Source of the DNA: Fratercula arctica | Lineage: Eukaryota > Chordata > Aves > Charadriiformes > Alcidae | Direction: 5' to 3' | Length of the DNA stretch: 64,000 bases | Assembly: GCA_947846985.1 (NCBI GenBank) | Contig: CANTUZ010000008.1 | Coordinates: forward strand, 25,997,352 to 26,061,351 | Part shown: positions 13,901 to 25,900 of the stretch, in pieces | Layout of the letters: the number at the start of each line of letters is the position of its first letter | Position numbering within the stretch: position 1 is the first letter of the stretch | Program-made: the position numbers and the translations under genes | Notes under the pieces: model-generated | What the model was told of the DNA's origin: nothing | Seen by the model: only the letters and a program-made list of their open reading frames with translations | Databases searched by the model: none

Positions 13901-16900
13901 GACCCTAAGATTCCTGCAATAGTTTTCTGCAAGAACTACTACTTTGCCATTTAAAAATTTCCAGTTGTAATTTACTGGCCAAAAACATTATTTCATTGCT
14001 GCAAAGAGTGATGAAAAGAAAGTTAAAGCCTTTGAGAGGGTCATTCATTTTTCTCCATGTAACTTTGATTTGAACATGGCAGCAAGATTGAAGTATTTCC
14101 ATTCAAAATGCTGATGGCAAATGCATACCACCTAAAACTGGAAATTTGCCTAGTCTTCGTCTTCTTACTTGAAGGGTGAAAGTCTTTATGCCTCTTTATG
14201 CCTTAAGTGTTTCACCTAATCTAGTAAACTTTGTGTTGGAATAATTTGTCTACCTACTATGCCTTTGTCATTCTGCTTATGACAAACAGCAGTAACATTT
14301 TGTCATCAGGACAGGAGTCAGGTTGGATTTTTCTATTACTCCCTCTTGTTAAGTCTCAGTTCTCTGGAATTACCTGATTCATAGTTACTCTAATATGGTT
14401 TTCCGTATTAGGCCTTCAAAAATTTCTGCTTGCTGTCATGATTTATGAGTTTATGAATGTCCATGAAAGGTTTATTTAAAGACCCTGTCGGTATGTGGAA
14501 TCAACCAACTTTAGGTCTTAAATCTAGTGAAAGATGATTTTTTTTTTTAACTTCACATTTTTTGAGTTTTGTCTATGATATGCTTAATTCTGTTGTCTCC
14601 GAAAGTAAAAAGTGTGTTAATTCATTGATTCAGAAGACTTCAGAAGAAATCGGAAACAGCAGGTAGAACCAAGCATGACCATGCTCATTGTAAGCTAGTT
14701 AAGGCAGTTTTGGTACTTAAGTTTGTCTCTTCTTCCCGGTATTCCTACCTTTTGAAATCAACATAATCATCCCCAAAACAAAGGTCATGGGTTTGAAACA
14801 AAGCATAAAACATCTGTAAGTAATTGTTAGTGAATAGCACTTGAGATTAGCTACTCTTCTGCCAGACTCATCAGTTTGTCCAAGCATGCATATGCCTTGG
14901 GAGAGAAGCTCACTAGTCACTACATCATCATCATCTAAGCCCTGGTGAAGCTTCAGCATTAGTTACTAAAGGCCTTCTGTTTTGAAAAATTTAGGATCAT
15001 CTGTGAGTTGTTTAGGGGTATCTATTGACAGAAGAAGAATATTGGCTGTGTCCATCCTACTACCTGTTCTTAATATTGAGTACTATAGTTGTGTATAAGG
15101 GAATCTTGAGGCCTCTTTGCAGGAATTGTCTTCCAACTAGAGGATTTTTGTTCCTGGGTTCTTGTAATCTAATACTGATGGAGTTGATGGCTCTCAGTCT
15201 TGAGCTGTGACTTGTGTGTTCTTTTTTCTGTGTATCCCTTGAACCAGTTCATCATTAATGGTGGTTTTATCTGCTCGAAGGGGAAAGACACAACCAATCA
15301 TGCACTGGTCCTCCCACAACTTTTCTCACTGTCACCTGAGCACCCCCTGCCCCTAATGATGGTACAGGAAAGGAGAAACTGCCCCATCCGGGCACCCTGG
15401 ACATCCTTATGATACTATATACTCTTTTCTAGATAAAAATGAGTTTGAATGCCCGGGTTTCGGGGGAGGGGCTTGTATGCAGGGATTCAACTAAAATTCT
15501 GTTTGTGACCCACTCTCCATCTCTGGAGCTCAAGTTCTGGAGTCAGTATTGGGAACGAGATTGATTCTTCTGCTTCCACTGGGGGGAGGCAGTGGGGGGA
15601 GTGTGATGGCTGGTAAAAACAGCCTTGGCTCACCCCATGGGGTTTACGCATCTCAGGAGTGGAATAGATGGGCATGGTCTTTCTGAAAGAATCTCAGTTA
15701 CTGAAGGTAAGTAGGTGTTTCACTTAATCTAGTAAAGATTTTGTTTAATTATTTAACTCTTAATTCATTTTAATTAAATAATCTTATCTGTAGTTTGAAC
15801 AGAATGAGTTTACTAATACTTCAGAATTAATAGCAAGAACGGTAAATAATAAGTTACTGCAAATTCACAGTGTTTGTTGTCACGAAATAAGGTTTGTGCT
15901 TTCGTAGCTTGCCGTCTTCAAGGACAGTTCAACCAGTGCTATGGTTACCGTCTTTTGGGCACTTGAGCAAAAACAAACATAGTGTGAAGCAGACTATTAC
16001 TTAAGGACTCACAAAATATATTGGAAATATGTAGTATTTTAAATTTCATTTACAAGATGCTAAATCTCACTTATTATTTAAAAATCAGAAGAATGAAATT
16101 CAGTAATGTCTGAGCATGCAGTGGGCTTTATTAGTTGTGCAACTGAGCTCAGTCCTATCTATGACTCTTGCTTTTTTGTTCTCCATATGCATAAAGGTAT
16201 TTTTTTTCAACTCCTTGAAGAGCTTGCGTCTCCTGCCTGTTGGTATTTAAGATGAATTAGCCTTTTCACAGGTAAAGAGATGTTGCTGTGAGGAATTCCA
16301 GTGAGACAGACTCTTTCCAGAATTGTGTGTCCACTTGATGATCATCTTAAGAGCAAGAAGTTGGGATTGGAAGAGGTGAATTCTGTTTTAGTACGTCTTT
16401 TGTAGCTGCAAATGTGAATGGCAGAAATCCATTTGAAACTCGTAGATGAGGACGAGAGAGAGAGAAACCATCTCTTCTCAGCCTTCGCCTCCAGGAAGGC
16501 TGCCCTTCTCCTTTGGCAACTTTAGCCTATGAGTTATCCAGTAAAGGAGACTGACAGTTCTTTTCAGGGTGAAGGAAGGGGTTTATGATTCCCACCACCC
16601 TCACCCTGGTGTTGAGAAATCTTCAATGTATGCATTTGGTTTAATTAGATGTTTCTTATATTCATCTACGTGCACGGCTTCTGTGGCGGTTACTAAGCTC
16701 GAGCTACCAGCGCAAGCTTGTTCGTACATTAGTGCGTCGGAGTCTGAATTGAGCCTCGACAAAACTCTCTGCTGTTTTCAGACTTTTAAAGGGACATTTG
16801 TAGGACCGTAGAATAGTTCTGTCAAATATCCACCTGCTAATTTAAACATGTACGAAGTAAAGATCGGATTTGGATTTGAAACAATTTAAAAAGTTGAATT

Positions 16901-19900
16901 GCAAAAAGAGGACGTTTAAAAGCATGCTAGGATTTTGACCAGCTTGATTATACAATTTAAAAAAAATTAAAATTTCAGGATTGCATAACTTTTTCTGCAG
17001 AATTTGATCTGTTTGTTAGCGAACAGTCACACCTGTCTCAGAACTCTTCCCACCTTCCTTCCGTCTGGGTGCAAAGTGCCGTCTGATGCTGAGGGGGGGC
17101 AGTAGCCACAGGGCTAGCCCTTGGGGGGGCTGCCCTTGCCATTCCCTGTCATACGCTTACTTGTGGATTCCTAATTGAGCAGCAATTAATTTCTTATAGC
17201 AGATCCAGCTCCTCTTAGCAGCTGCGGACTGCTGCCATCTTAATCTGCAGTTACATCAATAATTTAAAGGTCAAAAAAACCGTTTAACGTGAAAAATTGT
17301 CCAGCACGTTTCTAGCATTTTTAATAAAGTACAGATTCATGAATAAGCAGTAAGAAGACCTAAAATAACACAGTCCTTGTGTTTCTGTGTAATCAGAGGC
17401 GGTAAGGGTCTGTGTCGGTTACAGAGCACTGGAACAGGTCTTTGCTGTGGTCATAAATGCGATTAACTCCTCAGAGTGACTGCAGACGGGAAGCTGTTGG
17501 TGCTGTATTGCCGTCTGATATGGCCAAGGGCGGGCGGAGAAGCTCCTCTCTCAAGCTGGGTAAGTGACTGGCTCGCTGGCTCGCCTGAGGTTTTTGCAGC
17601 TATAGCAGAACAGTTGTTTCAAAGCTGCTTTGGATACGTATGTGTGCAAATGCAGCCTCTTGGGTGGCTGCAGTCCAGCTGTCAGTATATGCAGGAATTG
17701 TGTTTGAACATGGCTGCTGAAAACTGTAAGGCAGGTACTGAGGAGTAAATAAGCGTTTTATGAGTCTGTTAGTTTTTGACCAACAGCACGAGCTACGTGA
17801 ATCATTGCCGTGCAGGTGGCATTTCAAGTTCACTCCACCAGGGAGACTCCAAAAAATAAACTCCATGGCAGCAGCTTTGAAAGTCACTGTCGCAGCCTTG
17901 ACTCCAAAAATAAACGCTGCACCCACAGCTCGTAAAACTAAAGGAGCTGGGTGTCATCCTCCCTCCCGAGCTGTAGCGAGGAGCTTGCACCATCTAGAGG
18001 AAAAGGAATGACAGTTGGTGCGTTAGAAATGGATTGGAGAAAAAAATTGACAGAATCCTACTTCCTGTGTTAGTTTCAAAACACGGAAGAGTAAATATTT
18101 GCAGATTCTAGAGGTATTTTTGCACTTTCCTCAAATTACGTGAGGAGACAAGGATCAGTAGTGCAGAAAATAGGCTGAAGAGGTGGGGGAAAAAGTCTTG
18201 AAGAAGAAATGAAAGTTTTGTGGAACAGCTAGCCTTGTGTTTGCATTTTCAAATATTTCTGTGTGTCTCTAGGGTGTGTAAGTGTGTGCATTAATTTATT
18301 CACATATCCTCTAATCATTTATCGTGCAGTGGGAACAGAGACTTTCCCAAGGAGTTCTAACTTTCTGAACTTTCTGTGAGCCTTGTGTTTGCCTGAGGCC
18401 GGGGCAGAGGCCCTGTTGGAGGCAGCTGGCGTTGGGTTGCTGTAGGGGAAGGTGTGGCCTGTTGATTGCTCGTAGTTGAGCCAGAAAACTTATTTTTTGC
18501 GTGCTTCACTAAGCTATTTTGAGAAATTATGTTTTCTTATGTAACTGTGAATTTTCTGTGTCGGGCGGGAGGGGTGTCACGCGTGCGCTTCTCCTGCGCT
18601 GGCACCGTGGACGTCGGAATACCCGTCTCGGTCCTTCAGATACCACTGGGTGTCACAGAGGTCTGTTTGTGCCAGGCTGAAAACCAACAGTTTGAAAAGC
18701 TGTAAGAAACTCCAGCGGGACGACAGAGAAATACTTCAGTGCTTTTGACACACCCCTATTGTTATGGTTGGATATTTGTTTACAGTTCAGTACTAGTTTT
18801 TACTTTTCAAAGTAAACGTTTTACTAACCCTTAGGTAATAACTTTCACTTTATTTCATGGGAAACAAAGCAGAAGTTCAGTTGCAAAGATACTGACTTTC
18901 AGTTGACGTTTCTTTCCTTACAAAATACAGCTTAATTTTATGTCGAGGAATGGTATTTTTAAGGAAACCTGTGGCGCTCTTTTGGACCTGAGCAGTGATT
19001 TTTCCACACTAGCCTTGTCAGCAGGTCCTGGAGAGCAGATTCCAGCTCATGGCAAATTAACTGTAAATATAAAAACGGTCCATTTTTAAAATAGTCCTGT
19101 CTAGTTTCTGAATGTACAGGCATGTGTGTTCCTCTCCAAGGTTAGTCTCCGGTTTATTTTTGTCCTTTTAGGGACTACTTGCATTCCAGGTTTAACTTTG
19201 GAGTTGAAGCTTCAAAATGAGTTGTGAGCAGGTTTTTTCTGAATTTCATTTTGAAACTTTACACGTGGGGAGAAAGTCATCTATAGGCTATGCTTCAGCA
19301 TAGCTGAAATACCAGTTCAGTGTGTAAAAACTGGGTGACTGAATCATTTAATTTGTGCTTTAGATTCACTTTTTTCTGGTGGTTGTTTTTGTTGTTGTGT
19401 TTGTGGTTTTTTTTTTTTTTGTTGGGTTTGGTGTTTGGTTTTTTTTTTAATAGGTCACCACTGCTGTTTCAGAATTTATACTGGCATCTTTTAGACTCCA
19501 GGAATTTTATTCCACTGATAAAATGAGCCAGAGAGCGGGAAGAATGGTTTGCTTTTGCTAGGTACTCAGATGACCCTCATCATGGGATCAGCTTTAGGGA
19601 AAGTGGCAGAATAGCGGTTCTGTGAATCAAATTTATGTTGATTTTGGAGCTTTTATGACCTTGTGCAGTCCCTCTTGGCTTATGTAAACTCTTTGCTCCC
19701 GTGTTACTTGTCCGTACGTGGCTGTTTGCAAAGGTCAGGAGAACAGGAAGACTTTGTAGTAGTCGGTCTCTTCCCAGTATGAAATGTTAATCCCTGTTCG
19801 CTAGACAAACACTCACCTTAGGCAGCTTAAAAATCTATTTTTTGCATTTCAGCGTTAATCCAGTGCTGAACCGGATTAGTGACACCGTGTACTGTCAGCA

Positions 19901-22900
19901 ATGGGTATGGCAGCAGCCGCAGCAGCCCGCGGCCAGGGCATCTCTTGGCAAGCGGGACCTTTGCTGCCGAACAGGGGCGGCCTTCGGCGGGGTGAGGAGA
20001 GACCCCGCGTGAGAGAAACCACCCACCACTTTGCGCTCTCGTCTTTTTCCTGGCCGTAACAATGTGTTGCTGGGATCTGCAGTTTTGAAATAACATCTGT
20101 CAAACTTTTTTCGTATTAAGTAGGGGAATTGTGCTGCGTCATCCCCGGCTGTTGGTGCAGGTGCCGAAGGAAGACAGCCAAGGTATCGTAAATGCAGATT
20201 AACTGTGCCGCAGCGTTAGGCAGTTTTAGTGGTGTGGAGAACTGTGCCTCAGAGACACTTCCAGAGACGTCGCTCTTGTTTCTCTGGTGTGTTCTGCACT
20301 GGTAAAGAGCTGCAGAGCTTTAGTCCCGTTTCAGGGCAGCTTTCCTACAGCCGGGAGCATTTTTCAGGAGACAAATGGGTGGTGGGGTGTCACGAACCAA
20401 GAGTCTCGCTTATCTGGGACCCACTCTGAGATCTCGGTGCATCAGGAGCTGGGCTCCGTGTGCCAGCTGCTTGTCGTTAGGGACGTCCCGAGCTGCAAGA
20501 GATGAAATTTGTACCCTGATCTACCTCCACGCCGCTGGGCTGTGCAGGGGAACGGTTAAAACTTTGTTCTTCAAGCCAGTTGGCCGGGAGGGCAGGGTAC
20601 CCAAAAGGAAACATCACGTCCCGTTTTAAGCACAAAAAATGAGACCTGAAAGAAGAGTGGTGTCTGTTTTTTCTCAACTAGCTCTGCTATGTCTTTTTTT
20701 TTTTAATTTTCTCCTTGTTGTATTTGAAAGTCTCCTGTCAGCACAGTGAGTCTGGTGTGTAGCAAAGTTCAGGTATGGCAAAGTTCTTGGGAAACAATAT
20801 GCATTCAAACAACCTTTTTTCCCCAATATTTTGAGTATCTTTTTTGAAGGCTAACCAGTGGCATTGTCCCTAAATATCATGTAAAGAGCATCGGAGAGAT
20901 TAGGGGGGTTTGTTTGTTTATCCTTGGTTGTATTGCCTTTAGCAGCACCATTTCAAACTCTTGTGCTTGACTGTATTCCTGAGCCACCTGGAGAAACAGT
21001 AAAGTTGGAAGTAATATTTTTTTTTTTTTTTAGACTGTAAATTCTGTAATAATTTCAAAGAAATTGGAGGGGAGTGCTCTCAGGAAGCAGGACACAGTAG
21101 GAAATTAAAATCCAGATTCAGTGACCTTTTTAGCTAAGAGCTTCTCATGGAATTAATCCAGCTCTGAGCTAAATTAATTTTTTTTTTTTTTTCTAAAGGA
21201 TTTGTTTTCTTTGCGTGTGCAGCTGTTTGACTTTTCTCTCCTGACCCAAGCGGAGCCCGGAGCAGAGGCTCTCCCCGCTGTGCCGGAGTCACTGTGGCGG
21301 TATTGGGGCAGGACGGGCAGGGACGGAGGATGGGGCTGGTCCGGCCAGCTGCTTGGCTTTGTTCCTGCTTGAGGTTTGGTTGTTTTATAATAACGCTGAA
21401 GCGCGTGAGGCAGTGGGCAGAAGGTGCCAGGTTGCTCTGCGAGACTGTAGCAGTTCAGTTCCATCTGTGGGCCTCCGTTTCCCATGTCAGAGCCGGTAAT
21501 GATAGCAGCTTGTGCTCTGTGAAGCGTTTGGAGAGATCTGTTGCTGTTGATGGGATTAGAGCGAGGCAGCAATACACGTGCAGTTCTTCTATGTTAAAAA
21601 AAAAAAAAAAAAAAAAATCGTCTAAACCGGTCTGTGTTAAGGGAAAGGTGATTCTCATCTCAGTCTTGTGTGGAGATTTGCTATTAACCGTCACGAGAAT
21701 CAGACTGTTTAAATAAGTCTTCTTGTGTGAGCTGGGTTTGGGTGTGCAGCTCAACTAGGGCAGATATTCTGTTATACGTGCTCCGCCAAGGCTGTTCCCA
21801 CATACCAGTCAAGCCTTTCAGATCAGTTAGATGTGTTGAAATTTCACTTGCAATGAGCATATTAATACTGAAGTTAAACTTATTTTTTTCATTACATTTT
21901 TCAGGTTGGTACGCTTGAGAAATTGAGGGGGGAAAAAAAACCCAAACAAAAAAAACCCCAAAAAACCAAACCAACCCCAAAACTATAATGTCTTACCAAA
22001 GTACTTTGACAATGTGTGTTACAGAGAAACGGGGGCCAGCAGCGTACTTGCTGTGCGCTGGGCACGTGCTCCCTGAAGCATCGAGACAGCCCTTGGTTTT
22101 GCTGCTCGTCCTCCATTCGTGTGCAGTTGGCTTCACATCTGAATCCTGCTGCTTGAAGGATCGAAACTTTTAGCACCACTAAAATAACTGCAATATGAAA
22201 GCTTTGGATTAGGAATCACTTTAATGCTTAGTTTTCCTTCGTAGCTTTCAGTGGTGTATGTCACTCGGTTTGTGTTGTCAGGGTTTTGGGTTGGTGTTTT
22301 TTCCTTTTGGCCCCATGTGTTTATCTGAAATGTCTACCGCAGCCGCGTGGCTTCCTGCTGCTCCGAACTCCGAGTGCTTCCTTCCCCTAGCTTGACCTCC
22401 ATGCAGTTCCTCAGCAACAACAGCCTTGGTTTTTCTTTCTTGTGCTGCTCACGTTCTTACCCGCAGACTCGCAGAACGGTTAGTTGGAAAGGACCTCTGG
22501 AGGTCATGGCCACCTCTAACGTGAAGCAGGACCCTTGGCAGCACTAGACTGAGCTGGTTGTAGCTTCATCCAGCTGAGTCCAAGATCTCTTAACACCTAA
22601 CCTGAAGGTGAAAATACAAGGTGTGTAGTCTGGGACTTCTGATCTTTAATGTTGAGTGACGGAAATATTCCTGAGGGACCTTTCCTTGCTGGTTTCACCA
22701 CCTGGATAACAAGGATTATATCCAGCACTCGGGAGAAGTGTTTGTGTACAAAGGGGGTTTCATCATAGCTGAGTGAGCAGCGCTCGGCACTTCTGGCGTG
22801 ACGACAAGGGCGCTGTTAGGTTCCTCCGGCACGGTGCGTGCGGGTTTTATCTCCCGTGTGACAAAAGGTGGAACAGCCTTCTCTCTGGGTTTGGTACTGC

Positions 22901-25900
22901 TGTATGGTAATGTTTGATCCAACTTGTATGTAATGAAGGGGCTCCATCCTTTCTCCTTTTATTAAATTCTCATAGTTAAGGAGTTCTGTGCTGTAGAAAA
23001 AGCTACTTCATGGCTGTCGGATTGAAGCTAAACAGATGCTCTCTTCTTCCTCTCCTTGGAGTGAGAGGAAGAAGGGGGGAGAGCATCTGTCATCTTGTCA
23101 TTGGCCAACCCGGCCCAAACCACGACAAGGGGAAAATTGTGTTCCTCAGTGCAGGTAACAGAAACACCAGTACTGAACACGGCATATAGAAGATAATGAA
23201 TCACTCAGTGACAGCCTCTAAACACTCAAATTAGTTGCCTTGTCCCTTGTGCCCTACTTAGAGTGGATACAGCTCATCTGTTGTCTTCGCTATTTTTTTT
23301 TTTTCTCACCTACACTTAAAAACCCCACAATTATGCTTGCTGCTCCCACTTCAGCATTTCTTAGGCTCCAGATTTTTGCCACGGGCCTGTTATTTCAGGC
23401 TGGTAAGCTGTGAGTTTGGGGGTAGAGAATTTCTACTTGAGTTTTTGAAGCCTTGATTGTGCTTGATTTTTATTGTTGCAATGATAACCTCTTACATGAT
23501 GGTTTAATATATATGCTACTTAAATTAACAGTCTCTTGAAAACTAAGGGATGTTCGGAACGTGCTTGTGGGAACTGTATATTCTTACTTGGAATTCAAAA
23601 TGTATTTTCTATTTGCAGATTTTTGAATTTTATTCTTAAATTAACCTTTTATGTCCATCTTTGTTGTTCATGGCTGCCTTCTGAGCAATTTTATTTCACA
23701 CCTTACAAAATTTGTTAATTTTTTGGCCTGGACTTTGCTGCTGATAGAGTAGGGTGAAGTCACAGTCGAGGTGTGTTTCGTTGGCAGCAGATCCAACCTA
23801 GTTCGTCCATAGAATCATTAAAGTCTCATGTGGAACGGAGGCAGGTTTCAGCTAGAGGGGGTTGTTCCAGCTGTGATGGCTACACTCTTGTCTGCTTTTT
23901 TCCAGCTTGAGTTCATTCCTGACCAGTTTTGAGTAGTTATTCTGCTAATGATTGTCCTGCTAAACATGTTTTTCTCCTGCTTTGTGTATCCCATTACCTT
24001 TACTGTTACGCAGACAGCAGTCGTTATTTCCTCTCAAATCTCCTTCTTCTGAACTAAAGAAGCAGAGTTTATTTTTCTTCTGTCCAGACTTAAATTTTTT
24101 TTTTTTGCTGTTTTGATCTGTCAAGAAGTTCAGTTTTATAATAATGCAATCTTGGACTTTATGTTATTTATACTAAGAAAGGAGCGGCTTTAACCCGAGA
24201 GACACGGCCGAAGATTATTGTGTTAGAAAGCCTCAGGAATTCCCAAATTACATTTTGTCACATCATTATAGAAAATGAAAATGGCTTCTTAACAAAATGT
24301 TCAGCTGAACCCAGAGAGATTCTTGGCCCCAGCTGTACTTGGAAAGTTATTTTTTGTAAGAGAGGAATGCGTGTTATTTTTATTTTATTATTTTAATACC
24401 CATTTGCATTTCCCTGAAATGTAAAGCAGCCCAGCCAAAATGATCGGTTACCTCTGAAGTGGTTTTTATGAAAGACAGAATGTCCTTTGTTCGTCCTAGA
24501 TCCTGAGCAGGGGAGAGTGTTCGGCACCTGCAGGACCTCAGCTGTGCGAGTGCGACCCGCAGGCTCTGCCCGTGGAGCACCAGCGGCGGAGCCATGCTCG
24601 TCTTCTCTCGCAGCAAGGAAAACTCCTGAATCGCCTTGATGGAAATTCAGAGTTTATCAAGCTAAATTGCCCTTTCATGCCTGTGTTTAAATACAGTCTG
24701 CAGCCCAGTATCTATAAAAGAGGTGCATTCTTTTAGGAGGCTTTAATATTTTGGTGTGACTGGGATGTTGTCTATTTGAAAGCCCAGTGAGAGCGCTCTG
24801 GGGTGTTTGCTGCCCTAACTGGCCTTGATGGTGTGAGTCTCTGCGTCCTCGACAGCTGCAGAAACCGTGAGGCGCAGCATCCCTGCGGGATGCTCCTTCT
24901 CGTGGTCCCGTCCCTGTGTGCAGGGCCAGGGGCTGCGAGGGGGCGAGCTGGGCTGCGGGGCGTGGGGGGGCCTGGGGAGGAGAAAAAGGGCTGTAGGGGT
25001 GGGTGGGCTCTGCATCGAGAGCAAAGCCCATGCTGATGGGCTGTAGGATTCTTGGTCGCTGTTTCTTTTAGGGTTTTTTTTGTGGGTTGGGGTTTTGGTT
25101 TGGGTTTTTTTTTTTTCCAGAAGCTTTAAACAAAAAAATCTTCGTGGGAGGAGCAGAATGACTTCAGGTCTGTCCTCTGTAGTGCTTGTAAGGAGGGCCT
25201 GGGAAATGATCACAGAATCACAGAATGGTTCAGGTTGGAAGGGACCCTAAAGATCATCTAGTTCCAGCCCCCCTGCCATGGGCAGGGACACCTCCCACCA
25301 GACCAGGCTGCTCAAAGCCCCATCCAGCCTGGCCTTGAACACCTCCAGGGATGGGGCATCCACAACTTCCCTGGGCAACCTGTTCCAGTGCCAAGTTTGG
25401 CACAGTTAAAGGTGTCCCAGGTGCTTTGGGCTCGGTGCTGGGTGCCCAGGGGCCCGGCTGTCGGTGCCGATGCAGTTCAGAAGCAGCCCGGGAGATGCTG
25501 AGCCTCCTGAGAGGGGATGGAGACCTGCGGGTCCTGCCGAGCAGCTCTCACAGCTGCTGTGCAAGGCTCCTGATGAGCCCCCTCGTGCGAGCTGAAGAGG
25601 AGCCGCAGGAGCTTGTGGATGCTGGAGTAAGGAGCGTGGCTCCCTTTCCATCCAGGCACTGTCTCCTTTTGCTTCAGCCTCTCTTTGCGTCAGCGCATAT
25701 TTGAGGTGTAAAAAATAACAAGCAATTCCACGACTCTGGTCTATGAGACACGCAGATGTTGGCTCATCTGTGGCCCTGTGAAAATATGCCAGTGTTTCTG
25801 CAGAAATCTGTGGGAGACTTGCTCGTGGGCGGTGATTTTTTTTTTGTTTGTTGGTTTCTCCTCCTTCTTGAGGAAGGTCAATGCGGCATCAGTTTTCTCT

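Noticed and set aside
17476..17926. 90- and 108-codon frames on opposite strands
   Set aside because: They overlap each other antisense, have no recognisable motif and no supporting splice structure.
24687..25213. Overlapping 114- and 132-codon frames on the minus strand
   Set aside because: They fall in a GC-rich patch, with low-complexity Pro/Ser/Ala content and no domain.
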